Shown: positions 44,145-54,420, counted from the first letter of the stretch. The stretch is 64,000 nt of DNA from Caulobacter sp. (GCA_017745235.1 JAGHZU010000001.1:310001-374000), one strand, 5' to 3'. Numbers and translations: made by a program. Notes: a model not told the origin generated them from the sequence alone.

Positions 44145-44861
44145 TCACCCCTTCCCGCCCTGCCGCTTGACCGCGCGGAGATAGGCGGCCCGCCAGTAGT
44201 CGCCGCCGACGTGGTCCACCCGGTCGATCCGCCAGAACCCGGTCTCGTTCAGGGCGAAGGCGGGTTCGAAATAGCTGAGGCTCGTGGCGTTCTCGATCGC
44301 GTGCACCAGGTTGTACATGACCAGGAAGACGCCGCTGGGCATGCGCACGGCCAGAAGGGCGTGACCTTCTGGCGGACGCCGCAGCAGGGTCATGCCCATG
44401 ACGAGGAACAGGTTATCGGGGTCGAACTTCAGCCGCCTCATGCCCCAGTACTTGACCAGGGCGACGTCCTCGCAGTCGCCGCCCTCCATCAGGGTCTGGT
44501 AGGGCGCGGCCCAGACGTCGTTCTGGCCGTCGGGTTTCCGCGCGACATGGTCGTTGACGTAGTTGTTGACCGCCTTGATCTGGTCGATCTGCGACTTCCC
44601 CTGCGTCGCCAGGCGGTCGAGGAATTCGCGGTACTTGCGGACCGGCGCCGCCGTGCCCGTCTCCATCAGCGGCTCGGTCGCATCGGCCTGGGCCTTCACG
44701 CTCTTGAGCTTGGCCACGTCCTCGGGCGGGGTTGGAATCTTGATCGTGATCCATCCGCCCTGGATGGTGGCGCGGGCCAGGCCGGGCGCGGCGGCCGCCA
44801 GCAGCGTCGCGGCGGCCAGCTTGTGGAAGCGCCGGCGAGGAACGTCCCTTAGTTCCGGCAT
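44145..44861 (-). CDS. transglutaminase-like cysteine peptidase (BTLCP)
   Basis: A 238-residue protein. PRRRFHKLAAATLLAAAAPGLARA is a signal peptide with a twin-arginine motif. The mature part is a bacterial transglutaminase-like cysteine proteinase: catalytic C130 in LMEGGDCEDVALVKYW and histidine H167 in EGHALLAV. LapG-type relatives cut surface adhesins at the periplasm, but a c-di-GMP receptor partner is not adjacent. The role is therefore open. Confidence 0.82.
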   Translation of the reverse strand: MPELRDVPRRRFHKLAAATLLAAAAPGLARATIQGGWITIKIPTPPEDVAKLKSVKAQADATEPLMETGTAAPVRKYREFLDRLATQGKSQIDQIKAVNNYVNDHVARKPDGQNDVWAAPYQTLMEGGDCEDVALVKYWGMRRLKFDPDNLFLVMGMTLLRRPPEGHALLAVRMPSGVFLVMYNLVHAIENATSLSYFEPAFALNETGFWRIDRVDHVGGDYWRAAYLRAVKRQGGKG

Positions 44862-44986
44862 GCGGCCCGCCCCCTGCGCTGTCTGACGCGGCTCAGGCTA
44901 GGGGCGGACCGATCGCGCGCCTATGGGGCGTTTCCCGCAGAGGCCTTTGAGGCTTTTCCCGGAAGGAACCTGGCGACGGGCGCAAG

Positions 44987-46039
44987 TCAGATCAGCCGAT
45001 CGGCGGCCAGGGCCGCCTTCAGGAACACGCTGGGCAAGGCGGCCAGCCCCTCGCGATCGGTCCAGACGAAGTCGCCGAGCCCGCCGTTCGACGGCGCGCC
45101 CAGCACCCGCAAAGTCAGGGCGAAGTGGGTGAAGACGTGCTCCACCACGCCGAAATCGCGCCAGTCGCCGGCGACGGGCGCGGCCGCGCGGGCCTCTTCG
45201 TCCGTATACGGATTTTGCCGCCACTCGCTGGTGGGCAGGCCCAGCATTCCGCCCAGCAGGCCCTTGGGCGGGCGGCGGACCAGGGCCACGGCCTCGCCGC
45301 GGCGGAGCACGAAGGCCACCCCGTGGCGACGGGGGCGATCGGCCTTGCGGGTCTTGCGCGGATAGGTCTCGGGCGCGCCGGTCTTGCGGCCCTCGCACCA
45401 GGCCGAGATCGGGCAGCGGTCGCACAGCGGCCCCTTGGGCCGGCAGACCGTCGCGCCCAGGTCCATCAGGGCCTGGGCCCAGTCGCCGGGCCGGTCGGCC
45501 GTCACCAGCGTCCCGGCCAGGCGCTTGAGCTCGGGCTTGGCGTCGGGCACGGGCTGCTCGACCGCGAACAGCCGCGCCATCACCCGCTCGACATTGCCGT
45601 CCACCACATTGGCCTCGCGGTCGAAGGCGATGGCCGCCACGGCCGCGGCGGTGTAGGCGCCCACGCCCGGCAGCGCGCGCAAGGCCTCCTCGGTGTCGGG
45701 AAAGATCCCGCCGTGGTCGGCCGCCACGGCCCGGGCGCAGGCCAGCAGGTTGCGGGCGCGGGCGTAGTAGCCCAGCCCGGCCCAGGCGGCCATCAGCTCG
45801 CCGTCCTCCACCGCCGCCAGGTCCGATACGGCGGGCCAGCGGCGGGTGAAGTCCAGGAAATAGGGCGTGGCGTGCGGCACCGTGGTCTGCTGCAGCATCA
45901 CCTCCGACAGCCAGACCCGATAGGGGTCGGAGCGCACGCCCGCCTTGCCCGCCGCCGGGCCGGTGCGCCAGGGCAGCTCGCGCGCCTGGGCGTCGTACCA
46001 GGCCAGCAGGGCGGCGCGGAGGGCGGGGATGTCGAGCAT
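44987..46039 (-). CDS. mutY: A/G-specific adenine glycosylase
   Basis: Removes adenine mispaired with 8-oxoguanine. A 350-residue protein: N-terminal HhH-GPD catalytic domain with LPWRTGPA, VMLQQTTV, ALPGVGAYTAAAV and VDGNVERVMARLF (catalytic Asp). The [4Fe-4S] loop is C-x6-C-x2-C-x5-C in CRPKGPLCDRCPISAWC. A C-terminal Nudix-like domain follows (HGVAFVLRRGEAVALVRRPPKGLLGGMLGLP). The ATG at 46039 starts the typical N-terminus. Divergent from the DUF721 gene. Confidence 0.96.
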   Translation of the reverse strand: MLDIPALRAALLAWYDAQARELPWRTGPAAGKAGVRSDPYRVWLSEVMLQQTTVPHATPYFLDFTRRWPAVSDLAAVEDGELMAAWAGLGYYARARNLLACARAVAADHGGIFPDTEEALRALPGVGAYTAAAVAAIAFDREANVVDGNVERVMARLFAVEQPVPDAKPELKRLAGTLVTADRPGDWAQALMDLGATVCRPKGPLCDRCPISAWCEGRKTGAPETYPRKTRKADRPRRHGVAFVLRRGEAVALVRRPPKGLLGGMLGLPTSEWRQNPYTDEEARAAAPVAGDWRDFGVVEHVFTHFALTLRVLGAPSNGGLGDFVWTDREGLAALPSVFLKAALAADRLI

Positions 46040-46072
46040 GGGTGAGCTATGGCAAACCCGCCCCTTCGTTGT

Positions 46073-46128
46073 CATCCCGGAAAGCGCGCCGCGCCGGCCC
46101 GGGGCGGCAAGCTTTTGGGATCACCCCC
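46073..46128. repeat. GTCATCCC-type palindromic element, second copy
   Basis: GTCATCCCGGAAAGC and GCTTTTGGGATCAC form the outer arms, around a GC-rich centre. It lies in the mutY / DUF721 divergent region and resembles the element at 24482-24519. Confidence 0.5.
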
Positions 46129-46155
46129 GGTCACGACCTCTGCTACCCTTCGCCC

Positions 46156-46698
46156 ATGCGCCGCCGCCCTCTGCCCACCGCCGAAGAAGCCCTGGAGATC
46201 CTCAAGCGCCGCCGCACGCGTCCGCAGATGCGGCCGCCGCCGCCCGCAGGCAAGTCGCTGGCCCCGCTGATCAAGCAGCTGGACGCCAAGTTCGGCCAGG
46301 GCCCCGCCCTGCTGCAGGCCCGCTGGCGAGAGATCGTCGGCGAGACCCTGGCCCGACGCACCGAGCCCGTCCGGATCATCAGGAGCCGCACCGGCGAGGG
46401 CGGCACGCTGGAGCTGCGGGTCGACGGCCCCGTGGCCTCGCTGATCCAGCACCAGGCCCCGCAGATCACCCAGCGCCTCGACCTGCTGCTGGGCAAGGGC
46501 GCGGTGACGAAGCTTCGCATCGTCCAGGGCCCCGTGAAGGCCCAGGCCAATCCCGCCCCGCCCCGCGCGCGCCGCAAGCCGCCGCTGGACGCGGCCCAGG
46601 AGCGCGAACTGGCCGACAGCCTCGCGGCCCAGCCCGAGGGCGGGCTGAAGGACGCCCTGCTGAAGCTGGGACGCGGGGTGCTGCGCGATCCCCGCTGA
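46156..46698 (+). CDS. DUF721 (DciA-like) protein
   Basis: A 180-residue protein. SLAPLIKQLDAKFGQGPALLQARWREIVGETLARRTEPVRI and GTLELRVDGPVASLIQHQAPQITQRLD are the DUF721 domain, related to DciA, a helicase-loading factor of replication. The arginine-rich N-terminus (MRRRPLPTAEEALEILKRRRTRPQM) could contact DNA. It is the first of a same-direction run with two DsbA-like genes and smc. A helicase-loader role is inferred from the family. Confidence 0.85.
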   Translation: MRRRPLPTAEEALEILKRRRTRPQMRPPPPAGKSLAPLIKQLDAKFGQGPALLQARWREIVGETLARRTEPVRIIRSRTGEGGTLELRVDGPVASLIQHQAPQITQRLDLLLGKGAVTKLRIVQGPVKAQANPAPPRARRKPPLDAAQERELADSLAAQPEGGLKDALLKLGRGVLRDPR

Positions 46699-46856
46699 AT
46701 CCACGGTTTTGGCGCGATCGAACCCCCGCCAACGCCGTCGGCCGGATTGACAACCGGGCGTTCGGACGGGCTGATGCGAACGCCTTATCCGCGCCCTTTT
46801 CACGCGACTAAAGAATCGCGCTTAACTTCACTGTTCCCTTGCGAGGAAGATCGCCC

Positions 46857-47486
46857 ATGCGTTCGCTCACCCGCCGGCTCCTGACGGCCGCCGCCCTCTC
46901 TGCTTCCGTGGCCGTGGCCCTCGCCGGGTGCGCCAAGAAGGAAACGCCCAGCGCCGACGACATGTCGCTGGGCAACCCCTCCAGCAAGGTCACCGTGGTC
47001 GAGTACGCCTCGGCCTCGTGCGTGCACTGCGGCCGCTGGAACAACGAGGTCTTCCCGGCCTTCAAGGCCAAGTACATCGACACCGGCAAGGTCAACTACG
47101 TCTATCGCGAGTTCCTGACCCCGCCCGAGCAGGTGGCCGCCGCCTCGTTCCTGCTGGCCCGCTGCGCCGGCAAGGACAAGTACTTCTCGGTGATCGACAG
47201 CGTCTATCACTCGCAGGAAGAGATGTTCACCACCGGCGACTTCCGGGGCGTGCTGCTGCGCATCGCCCAGTCGGCCGGCCTGAACGAGCAGCAGTTCAAC
47301 GCCTGCGTCACCGACGAGAAGGCGCTGAAGGCCCTCAACGCCCGCGTCGAGAAGTACGCCAAGGACGCCAACATCCGCGGCACCCCGACCTTCGTGGTCA
47401 ACGGCGTGAAGATCAACGGCGAGGACGGCGGCGAGGCCACCATGGCCCAGCTGGACGCCGCCATCGACGCGGCCGCCAAGAAATGA
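46857..47486 (+). CDS. DsbA-like thioredoxin-fold lipoprotein
   Basis: A 209-residue protein. A lipobox-type signal (VALAGC, lipidated C25) is followed by a thioredoxin domain with the active site C55-VH-C58. The helical insertion typical of DsbA-like folds and the cis-proline in IRGTPTFVVNG are present. It probably forms or shuffles disulfides at the periplasmic face. The stop overlaps the next gene's start by four bases (47483-47486). GAGGA precedes the ATG; upstream codons to 46839 lack support. Confidence 0.88.
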   Translation: MRSLTRRLLTAAALSASVAVALAGCAKKETPSADDMSLGNPSSKVTVVEYASASCVHCGRWNNEVFPAFKAKYIDTGKVNYVYREFLTPPEQVAAASFLLARCAGKDKYFSVIDSVYHSQEEMFTTGDFRGVLLRIAQSAGLNEQQFNACVTDEKALKALNARVEKYAKDANIRGTPTFVVNGVKINGEDGGEATMAQLDAAIDAAAKK

Positions 47487-48127
47487 GCCTCGACCGGCGC
47501 GCCCTGATCGTGACCGGCCTGGCGGCCTCCGGCGTTTCGCTGGCGGCCGTTCCCGGGCTGGCGCGCGCCGCCGCCCTGCCGCCGGCCGACGGCGACATGG
47601 CGCTGGGCTCGCCCAAGGCCAAGGTGCAGGTGGTGGAGTACGCCTCCCTGTCCTGCACCCACTGCGCCCACTGGAACAACGAGGTGTTCCCGGAATTCAA
47701 GAAGCGGTTCATCGACACCGGCCAGGTGCGTTACGTGTTCCGCGAATTCCTGACAGAGCCCTACCCGTTCGCCGCCGCCGGCTACCTGCTGGCCCGGCGC
47801 GTGGGTCCGGCGCGCTATTTCGAGGTGCTGGACGCGATCTTCCACCAGCAGGCGGCGATCTATGAAAGCCAGGACCTCTGGGGCGGCCTGCTGAAGATCG
47901 GCAAGGGCTTCGGCCTAACCGACGAGCAGTTCACCGCCGCCCTGCAGGACAAGGCCGCGCTGGACGCGGTCAACGCCCGGGTCGAGAAGGCCGCCGAACG
48001 CGACAAGATCGACTCCACCCCCACCTTCTTCATCAACGGCGAGCGCCTGGTCGGCGCCCAGCCGATCGAGGCCCTCGCCACGGCCATCGCCAAGGCGAGC
48101 CAGGCCCCGAAGACGAAGAAGGGCTGA
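47483..48127 (+). CDS. DsbA-like thioredoxin-fold protein, exported
   Basis: A 214-residue paralogue of the preceding lipoprotein. [30 protein letters not shown] looks like a twin-arginine-type signal. The active site is C58-TH-C61 and the cis-proline lies in STPTFFING. The two genes are translationally coupled and smc starts 17 bp later, so the three, probably with DUF721, are one transcript. Confidence 0.87.
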   Translation: MSLDRRALIVTGLAASGVSLAAVPGLARAAALPPADGDMALGSPKAKVQVVEYASLSCTHCAHWNNEVFPEFKKRFIDTGQVRYVFREFLTEPYPFAAAGYLLARRVGPARYFEVLDAIFHQQAAIYESQDLWGGLLKIGKGFGLTDEQFTAALQDKAALDAVNARVEKAAERDKIDSTPTFFINGERLVGAQPIEALATAIAKASQAPKTKKG

Positions 48128-48143
48128 GGGGCGGGCGCGCGCC

Positions 48144-51100
48144 GTGCAGTTCCAGCGCCTGCGCCTTTCGGGATTCAAGTCCTTCGTCGAACCGACCGAG
48201 TTCCGGATCGAGCCAGGCCTGACGGGCATCGTCGGTCCCAACGGCTGCGGCAAGTCCAACCTCCTGGAAGCCCTGCGCTGGGTGATGGGCGCCAACTCCG
48301 CCAAGGCCATGCGCGCGGGCGGCATGGACGACGTGATCTTCGCCGGCAGCGGCAATCGCCCGGCCCGCAACCACGCCGACGTCACCCTGACGATCGACAA
48401 CAGCGACCGAACCGCCCCGGCCCAGTTCAACGACGACCCGACGCTGGAGGTGGTGCGCCGGATCGACCGGGGCGAGGGCTCGACCTATCGCATCAACGGC
48501 CGTGAGGTCCGGGCCCGCGACGTCCAGCTGCTGTTCGCCGACGCCTCGACCGGCGCCAACTCGCCGGCCCTGGTGCGCCAGGGCCAGATCAGCGAACTGA
48601 TCGGCGCCAAGCCGCAGAACCGCCGCCGCATCCTGGAAGAGGCCGCCGGGGTCTCGGGCCTGCACACCCGCCGCCACGAGGCCGAACTGCGCCTGCGCGC
48701 GGCCGAGACCAACCTGTCGCGCCTGGAGGACGTGGCGCGCGAGCTGGAGACGGCCCTGGGCCGCCTGCGCCGCGAGGCCCGCCAGGCCGAGAAGTACAAG
48801 CGCCTGTCGGCCGAGATTCGCGCCGTGCAGGGCGCGGTGCTCTACGCCCGCTGGACCGAGGCGCGCGACAACCTCAACCGCACCCAGTCGGAGGCCACCG
48901 ACAGCACCCGCGCCGTCGAGGAGACCGCCCGCGCCGCCGCCGCCGCCCAGACCGCGATCCTGGCGGCCGAGGCCGCCATGCCGCCCCTGCGCGAGGAGGC
49001 ATCGATCGCCCAGGCGGTGCTGGGCCAGCTGGCCATCCAGAAAGACCGGGCCGAGCGCGAGGCCGAGGCCGCCAAGGCCGAGTTCGAGCGCCTGTCGGCC
49101 GACCTCACCCGCATCGACGACGACCGCGCTCGCGAGGCGCAAGGCCTGGCCGACGCCGTCCAGGCCCTGGGCCGTATCGACGCCGAGATGGCCGAGCTGC
49201 GCGCCCTGATCGCCGCCGCGCCCGCGCGCGGCCCCGAGCTGGCCGCCGCCGCCAAGGCCGCCGAGGAGGCGCGCGCCAAGGCCGACTCGGAGGTCGAGCA
49301 ACTGGCCGCCCGCGCCGCCGCCGAGGACGCCCGCGCCCGCGCCGCCGCCCAGCGCCTGGCCGAGGCCGAGGGCCGCCTGGCCCGCACGGTCCGCGCCCTG
49401 GACCAGGCCAAGGCCGAGCGGGCCGCCGTCGGTCCCGTGGTCGATCCCGCCGCCGCCGAGGCTCGCCAGCGCTTCGCCAACGCCGAAACCGGCCTCGCCG
49501 CCGCCCGCAAGGCCCTCGAGGACGCCGAGTCCGAGCGGACCAAGGCCGCCCAGGCCGAGGCCCAGGCCCGCGACCTCGCCCGCAAGGTCGAGGACCAGCT
49601 GGGCCGCCTGCGCACCGAGGCCCGGGGCCTGGCCCAGTTGACCGCCCCGCGCGCCAAGAGCGGCTTCTCGCCCGCCCTCGACGCGGTGACGCCCGACAAG
49701 GGCTATGGCGCGGCCCTGGCCGCCGCCCTGGGCGACGACCTGGAGGCCGCCCTCGACCCCCGCGCGCCCTCGCACTGGAGCGGCGCCGAGGCCAGGCCCG
49801 TGACCTGGCCGCAGGGGGCCGAGCCCCTGGCTCCGCTGATCAAGGCCCCGCCCGAGCTGGCCGCGCGCCTTTCGCACGTGGCCGTGGTCGAGCGGGCCGA
49901 CGGCGACCGTCTGGCCAAGGGCCTCCCGGTGGGCGCGCGGCTGGTTTCCAGGGAGGGCGACCTCTGGCGCTGGGACGGCTTCGTGGCCCGGGCCGACGCC
50001 CCCAAGCCCGCCGCCGTTCGCCTGGAGCAGCGCACCCGCCTGGCCGAGGTCGAGGCCGAGATCGACCAGGTGGCGCCCCGCGCCGAGGCGTCGGCCGCCG
50101 CCCTGCGCACCGCCGCCGACGCCCTGCGGGCGGCCGAGGAACTGCTGCGCGACAAGCGGCGCGGTCCGCCCGACGCCGAGCGCCTGCTGTCCCAGGCCCG
50201 CGAGCAGGTGGCCCGCCACGAACGCGAGGCCGCCCAGCGCGAAGCCCGCGCCCAGTCGCTGGACGACACCATCGCCCGCTTCGAGGCCGAGCGCGTCGAG
50301 GCCGACACGGCCCTCGCCGCCGTCCGCGCCGAGCATCAGGCGGCCGCCGCCGTCGCGGACCTGGCCCCGCAGCTGGCCGCCGCCCGCCAGGCCGCCACGG
50401 CCGCCCGCGAGGCCGCCGCCGCCGCCCGCTCGGCCCTGGACCAGGAGACCCGCGAGACCGCCGGCCGCGCCCGCCGCCTGGAAAGCCTGGAGCGCGACCA
50501 CGCCGACTGGACCAAGCGCCGCGAGGGCTCCAGCAAGCGCGAGGCCAGCCTGGACGCCGACCGCGTCAAGGCCGCCGCCGCCCTGGACGCCGCCCGCGAG
50601 GCGCCAACCGTGCTGGCCGAGAAGCTGTCGGCGATCCTGGAGCAGTTCGCCGCCGCCGAGGACCGCCGCGCCAAGGCCGCCGACGCCCTGGAGTCGGCCG
50701 AGACCAACCGCCTCAACGCCGACCGCGCGGCCCGCGCCGCCGAGCAGGCCGCCGGGGAAGCCCGCGAGAAGCGCGCGGCCCTGGTCGCCACCCTGGACGC
50801 CGTCCGCGCCCGCTTCGCCGAGGTGGCCGGCCACATCCGCGAGCAGGCCCGCATGGAGCCCGAAGAGCTGGGCCGCCACCTGGCCGGCGAGGCGGTGGCC
50901 GTGCCCAAGGACGCCGCCGGGGTCGAGGCCCACCTGTTCGCCCTGGAGCGCGAGCGCGACGCCATCGGCGCGGTGAACCTGCGCGCCGAGGAGGAGGCCC
51001 AGGAATACGCCGCCCGCCTGGAGACCATGCGCACCGAGCGCGCCGACCTCTCGGGCGCGGTGGCCAAGCTTCGCGCGGGCATCGAGGAGCTGAACGCCGA

Positions 51101-51590
51101 GGGCCGCGAGCGCCTGCTGGCCGCGTTCGACATCATCAACGCCAACTTCCAGACCCTGTTCACCGCCCTGTTCGGCGGCGGACAGGCCGAGCTGAAGCTG
51201 ATCGAGAGCGACGATCCGCTGGAGGCGGGCCTGGAAATCTTCGCCTGTCCCCCCGGCAAGCGGATGGCCAGCATGAGCCTGATGAGCGGCGGCGAGCAGG
51301 CCCTGACGGCCAGCGCCCTGATCTTCGGCGTGTTCCTGGCCAACCCCGCCCCGATCTGCGTGCTGGACGAAGTCGACGCGCCGCTGGATGACGCCAACGT
51401 CGACCGCTACTGCAACATGCTCGACGAGATGCGCCGCCGCACCCGCACGCGCTTCATCGCCATCACCCACAACCCCGTGACCATGAGCCGGATGGACCGC
51501 CTGTTCGGCGTGACCATGGCCGAGCGCGGGGTGAGCCAGCTGGTGAGCGTGGATCTCAGCACCGCCGAACAGCTGGTGGCGGCGCAGTAG
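48144..51590 (+). CDS. smc: chromosome segregation ATPase SMC
   Basis: A 1148-residue condensin. The Walker A is GPNGCGKSN (residues 31-39). The signature motif [10 protein letters not shown] begins at 1047 and the Walker [11 protein letters not shown] at about 1071. Between them run two coiled coils of about 330 residues each, alanine- and arginine-rich, joined by a hinge (about 510-640, around [16 protein letters not shown]) that is less conserved than in other phyla. The GTG at 48144 follows a GAGGGGC site. It loads around the origin region through ParB in relatives. Confidence 0.97.
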   Translation: MQFQRLRLSGFKSFVEPTEFRIEPGLTGIVGPNGCGKSNLLEALRWVMGANSAKAMRAGGMDDVIFAGSGNRPARNHADVTLTIDNSDRTAPAQFNDDPTLEVVRRIDRGEGSTYRINGREVRARDVQLLFADASTGANSPALVRQGQISELIGAKPQNRRRILEEAAGVSGLHTRRHEAELRLRAAETNLSRLEDVARELETALGRLRREARQAEKYKRLSAEIRAVQGAVLYARWTEARDNLNRTQSEATDSTRAVEETARAAAAAQTAILAAEAAMPPLREEASIAQAVLGQLAIQKDRAEREAEAAKAEFERLSADLTRIDDDRAREAQGLADAVQALGRIDAEMAELRALIAAAPARGPELAAAAKAAEEARAKADSEVEQLAARAAAEDARARAAAQRLAEAEGRLARTVRALDQAKAERAAVGPVVDPAAAEARQRFANAETGLAAARKALEDAESERTKAAQAEAQARDLARKVEDQLGRLRTEARGLAQLTAPRAKSGFSPALDAVTPDKGYGAALAAALGDDLEAALDPRAPSHWSGAEARPVTWPQGAEPLAPLIKAPPELAARLSHVAVVERADGDRLAKGLPVGARLVSREGDLWRWDGFVARADAPKPAAVRLEQRTRLAEVEAEIDQVAPRAEASAAALRTAADALRAAEELLRDKRRGPPDAERLLSQAREQVARHEREAAQREARAQSLDDTIARFEAERVEADTALAAVRAEHQAAAAVADLAPQLAAARQAATAAREAAAAARSALDQETRETAGRARRLESLERDHADWTKRREGSSKREASLDADRVKAAAALDAAREAPTVLAEKLSAILEQFAAAEDRRAKAADALESAETNRLNADRAARAAEQAAGEAREKRAALVATLDAVRARFAEVAGHIREQARMEPEELGRHLAGEAVAVPKDAAGVEAHLFALERERDAIGAVNLRAEEEAQEYAARLETMRTERADLSGAVAKLRAGIEELNAEGRERLLAAFDIINANFQTLFTALFGGGQAELKLIESDDPLEAGLEIFACPPGKRMASMSLMSGGEQALTASALIFGVFLANPAPICVLDEVDAPLDDANVDRYCNMLDEMRRRTRTRFIAITHNPVTMSRMDRLFGVTMAERGVSQLVSVDLSTAEQLVAAQ

Positions 51591-51596
51591 AACACC

Positions 51597-51717
51597 ACTT
51601 GCCCCCACCTGGCGGCCTCGCCGCCTGTCCGCCCCCATAGGCGGGCGGATCCTCCTTAAGCCCGCCGCATTCTTCCCCCTACGGGGGAGGAGCGCCGCAG
51701 GCGCGGAGGGGGCAAGT
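51597..51717. repeat. dispersed two-module palindromic repeat, copy 4
   Basis: Module B (51597-51650, ACTTGCCCCCACCTGGCGGC onwards) then module A (51672-51717, CTTCCCCCTACGGGGGAGGA to GGGGGCAAGT). It is the reverse complement of copies 3 and 5 and lies between the convergent smc and atpF ends. Confidence 0.85.
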
Positions 51718-51740
51718 GGGCTCGCGGGGCGTTTCAAGCC

Positions 51741-51776
51741 AAAGAAAAAGGCGCGCCCCTTTCGGAACGCGCCTTT
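51741..51776 (-). terminator. rho-independent terminator of the F0 operon
   Basis: On the minus strand AAAGGCGCG and CGCGCCTTT form a 9-bp stem with a 12-nt loop, followed by TTCTTT. It lies 25 bases after the atpF stop. Confidence 0.8.
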
Positions 51777-51800
51777 CAATCTTTCGCCGGAACCAAGCGG

Positions 51801-52310
51801 CTATTGCAGCTTCGAACCGATCTGGCCGATGGCCTGGTCGACCAGGGCGTCGGAACCGCCCGCCGCGAGGCGAGCGGTCAGGACCTGCTCGGCCGCCTGG
51901 GCGGCGAGGTCGACGGCGGCCGACTTGACGTCGGCGGCGGCCTGGGCCTCGGCCTGGGCGATCTTGCGCTCGGCCATTTCGGCGCGGCGGGCGATCTGCT
52001 CTTCCAGGCGGGCCTTGGCTTCGGAGGCCATCAGGGCCGCATCGGCCTTGGCGGCTTCCAGCATGCCGGCGGCCTGGCGTTCGGCCTCGTCGCGCTGGGC
52101 CTTCACCTCGGCGAGCAGGGCCTGGGCCTCTTCCCGCAGTTGGTGGGCTTCGTCCAGTTCAGCCTGGATCTTGGCGGCGTGGCCGTCCAGGGCCTTGAAC
52201 AGGGCGCCCGGCAGGACCTTCAGCCAGACCAGCAGGCCGATGAACACCAGCAGGCCGACCAGCACCCACAGTTCGGGGTTGGTCAAAGAGAAGAGAGATT
52301 CGTGTTCCAT
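51801..52310 (-). CDS. atpF: ATP synthase F0 subunit b
   Basis: Peripheral stalk subunit joining F0 to F1. A 169-residue protein with one N-terminal membrane segment (about residues 15-35, [25 protein letters not shown]) and then a long charged alpha-helix (coiled coil) to the end. It is the last gene of the F0 operon. Confidence 0.93.
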   Translation of the reverse strand: MEHESLFSLTNPELWVLVGLLVFIGLLVWLKVLPGALFKALDGHAAKIQAELDEAHQLREEAQALLAEVKAQRDEAERQAAGMLEAAKADAALMASEAKARLEEQIARRAEMAERKIAQAEAQAAADVKSAAVDLAAQAAEQVLTARLAAGGSDALVDQAIGQIGSKLQ

Positions 52311-52320
52311 CGTCGTTTCC

Positions 52321-52860
52321 TTAGGCCAGCGAGGCCTTGAGCTCGGCGGCCGAAGCCGCCTTGCCCGTCAGCTTCTCGACGATGGCGCCGGCCGTTTCCG
52401 AGGCCACCGCGCGGACATGGCCCATGGCCTCGTCGCGGGCGACCTGGATACGAGCTTCGGCGGCGCTGAGCTTTTCAGCCAGCACGGCCTCTTCCTTCGC
52501 CTGACGCTCGGCGGCCTCGGCCGAAGCCTTGGCCTTGGCGTCCGCCGCGGTCTTCTGGGCCTTGGCGCGAGCCTCGGCCACCTCGGCGGCGGCCGCGCGG
52601 GCCTGCACCTCGGCTTCGTCCTTCAGACGACGGGCGTCGGCGATGTCGCCGGCGATCTTGGCGCCGCGTTCCTCGATCGCGCCGCTGACCTTGGGCAAGA
52701 GCACCTTGGACAGCACCGCGTAGAGGACGGCGAAGATGAGCAGCAGCCAGACGATCTGGCCGCCCCAGTGCTGGAACTGCAGCTGCGGCAGGCCGCCGCT
52801 GCTTTCCTGCCCGTGAGGGGCCTCGGTCGTCTCGACCGTGCCGTGATGTTCCGTCGCCAT
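52321..52860 (-). CDS. atpG: ATP synthase F0 subunit b'
   Basis: Second stalk subunit, paired with b in photosynthetic and alphaproteobacterial enzymes. 179 residues: a polar N-terminus, a membrane helix ([27 protein letters not shown], about 32-58) and a long Ala/Glu/Lys-rich coil. The name atpG is used here for b' and should not be confused with F1 gamma, which is encoded elsewhere. Confidence 0.92.
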   Translation of the reverse strand: MATEHHGTVETTEAPHGQESSGGLPQLQFQHWGGQIVWLLLIFAVLYAVLSKVLLPKVSGAIEERGAKIAGDIADARRLKDEAEVQARAAAAEVAEARAKAQKTAADAKAKASAEAAERQAKEEAVLAEKLSAAEARIQVARDEAMGHVRAVASETAGAIVEKLTGKAASAAELKASLA

Positions 52861-52876
52861 GGGCGAAGACGCCTTA

Positions 52877-53104
52877 TTACTTGCCGTTGAGGATCAGGAT
52901 GGCGACGACCAGGGCGAAGATGCCCAGGGCTTCGGTCAGCGCCATGCCCAGGAACAGCATCGGACGCTCTTGAGCGGCCGCGGTCGGGTTGCGCAGGGCG
53001 CCTTGGAAGTAGTTGCCGAACATCACGCCCAGGCCGATGCCCGCGCCGATCATGCCGAGCATCGCCAGACCGGCGCCGATGAACTTAGCGGCGGAAGCGT
53101 CCAT
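52877..53104 (-). CDS. atpE: ATP synthase F0 subunit c
   Basis: Rotor ring subunit. A 75-residue hairpin of two hydrophobic helices joined by the polar loop RNPTAA. The proton-carrying glutamate is E58 in MALTEALGIF. A possible extra ion site as in sodium enzymes is not seen. The genes a, c, b' and b follow the order typical of alphaproteobacteria. Confidence 0.96.
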   Translation of the reverse strand: MDASAAKFIGAGLAMLGMIGAGIGLGVMFGNYFQGALRNPTAAAQERPMLFLGMALTEALGIFALVVAILILNGK

Positions 53105-53153
53105 GATTGAAACTCCTTAGGAAGGGTAGATTGGTTGAGAGACTAAAGGTTGA

Positions 53154-53942
53154 TCAGTGGCTGTCGAGGTGCACGACGTCGTTCAGATAGACGCAGGTGA
53201 GCACCGCGAACACGAAGGCCTGGAGGAAGGCCACCATGAACTCGAGGGCGGTCAGGGCGGTGACCGAGAGGAGGGCGACGACCGAGCCGAGCAGGCCGAC
53301 CAGGCCGATGCTGCCCAGGGCGATCACGAAGCCCGCGAAGATCTTCAGCACTACGTGGCCGCCCAGCATGTTGCCGAACAGACGAAGGGCCAGGGTGACC
53401 GGGCGGATCAGGAACGACAGGATCTCGATCGGCACCAGCAGGAAGTACAGCGGCCACGGCACGCCCGACGGGGCGAACAGCTTGAAGAACTTGAAGCCGT
53501 TCTTGACCACGCCGACCGCGACGACGGTCAGGATGACCAGCAGGCCCAGGGTCAGGGTCACGGCCAGCTGCGAGGTGGCGGTGAAGCCGGCGAAGGTGCC
53601 GCTCCAGCCGAACAGCATGCCCTGCAGGTTACAGAACAGCACGAAGGCGAAGATCGTGAAGATGAACGGCAGGTACTTCTTGCCGTCGTGGCCGATGATC
53701 GACTCGGCCAGGCCGTCGACCAGGCCGTACAGCATCTCGCCCACCGTCTGCAGGCGGCCGGGCACCACGGCGCGCTTGGCGGCCAGGGTGTAGAAGGTGA
53801 TGATCAGGAACGCGGCCAGCAGCATGGCTGCCACGGAGTTGGTGATCGACAGATCGATCGCTTGGCCGAACACGTTCACGGTCGGCAGCTCCACGATCTT
53901 CTGGATCTGGAACTGGTGCATCGGGTCGGTCGGTGCGGCCAA
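53154..53942 (-). CDS. atpB: ATP synthase F0 subunit a
   Basis: Stator channel subunit. A 262-residue membrane protein. The essential arginine is in LALRLFGNMLGGHVVL, and FMVAFLQAFVFAVLTCVYLNDVVHLDSH is the usual C-terminus. A TTG at 53942 has AGGG a few bases upstream and starts right after atpI; the first ATG is at 53921 without a site. The TTG form is preferred. Confidence 0.93.
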   Translation of the reverse strand: MAAPTDPMHQFQIQKIVELPTVNVFGQAIDLSITNSVAAMLLAAFLIITFYTLAAKRAVVPGRLQTVGEMLYGLVDGLAESIIGHDGKKYLPFIFTIFAFVLFCNLQGMLFGWSGTFAGFTATSQLAVTLTLGLLVILTVVAVGVVKNGFKFFKLFAPSGVPWPLYFLLVPIEILSFLIRPVTLALRLFGNMLGGHVVLKIFAGFVIALGSIGLVGLLGSVVALLSVTALTALEFMVAFLQAFVFAVLTCVYLNDVVHLDSH

Positions 53943-53946
53943 GGCC

Positions 53947-54315
53947 CTAGTCTCTCTTCTGCTTGGGGGCGGTAGACCCGCCTCCCGTGTCTCCGTCGAC
54001 TTGATCAGCCGACGCCTGCGCGCTCAGTTTTGTCGCCTTGCGGACGACGAGATAGATCGAGAACCCCATGCCGATCAGCAGTCCGCCGACCATGCCCCAG
54101 GGCTCCGTGCCGACGTAGTGGTCGAGCGCCCAACCTAAGCCGAGCCCCGCCAGAACGCCCCCGATCAAATCCGCCAGAAGACGATAGCCGTCCTGGGACG
54201 ATTTCTCGTGTTCGGCGCGCTTCGGCGCTTCGGCCGCCTTCCTGGCCTCGAAAGCGGCGAGCCGTGCGTCGAGGCTGTCGAGAGCCTTGTCGTTCGGTTC
54301 GTCGGCCTTGGGCAT
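53947..54315 (-). CDS. atpI: ATP synthase accessory protein AtpI
   Basis: A 122-residue protein with a charged N-terminal helix (residues 1-45) and two membrane segments, LIGGVLAGLGLGWALDHYVG and WGMVGGLLIGMGFSIYLVV. AtpI assists assembly of the c ring. It is the first gene of the F0 operon and ends four bases before atpB. Confidence 0.88.
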   Translation of the reverse strand: MPKADEPNDKALDSLDARLAAFEARKAAEAPKRAEHEKSSQDGYRLLADLIGGVLAGLGLGWALDHYVGTEPWGMVGGLLIGMGFSIYLVVRKATKLSAQASADQVDGDTGGGSTAPKQKRD

Positions 54316-54393
54316 GGGAAGCGGTCAGGTCCGAAACGCCCGCGGCCGCCCCAAAAAAGAGGCGGTTTTCCGGCCGGCTTGATCGCGGCGGAA

Positions 54394-54420
54394 CCTATAG
54401 GGCGCGTTGCGGTGCGTCAA
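54394..54420 (-). promoter_or_regulatory. sigma-70 type promoter of the F0 operon
   Basis: On the minus strand TTGACG (54415-54420) and TATAGG (54394-54399) are separated by 15 bp. This fits the housekeeping pattern with a short spacer and lies about 80 bp upstream of atpI. Confidence 0.5.

Noticed and set aside
44145..44861. A LapG/LapD adhesin-release system
   Set aside because: The transglutaminase-like peptidase lacks a neighbouring c-di-GMP receptor or adhesin, so the specific pathway cannot be claimed.
48033..51779. A 1248-codon open frame antisense to smc
   Set aside because: It mirrors smc on the other strand and exists because GC-rich third positions remove stop codons. Its text is low-complexity Gly/Ala/Arg, has no domain, and it runs into the repeat at 51.6 kb. 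The same reason removes many long frames opposite gshA, gcvPA, smc and others.
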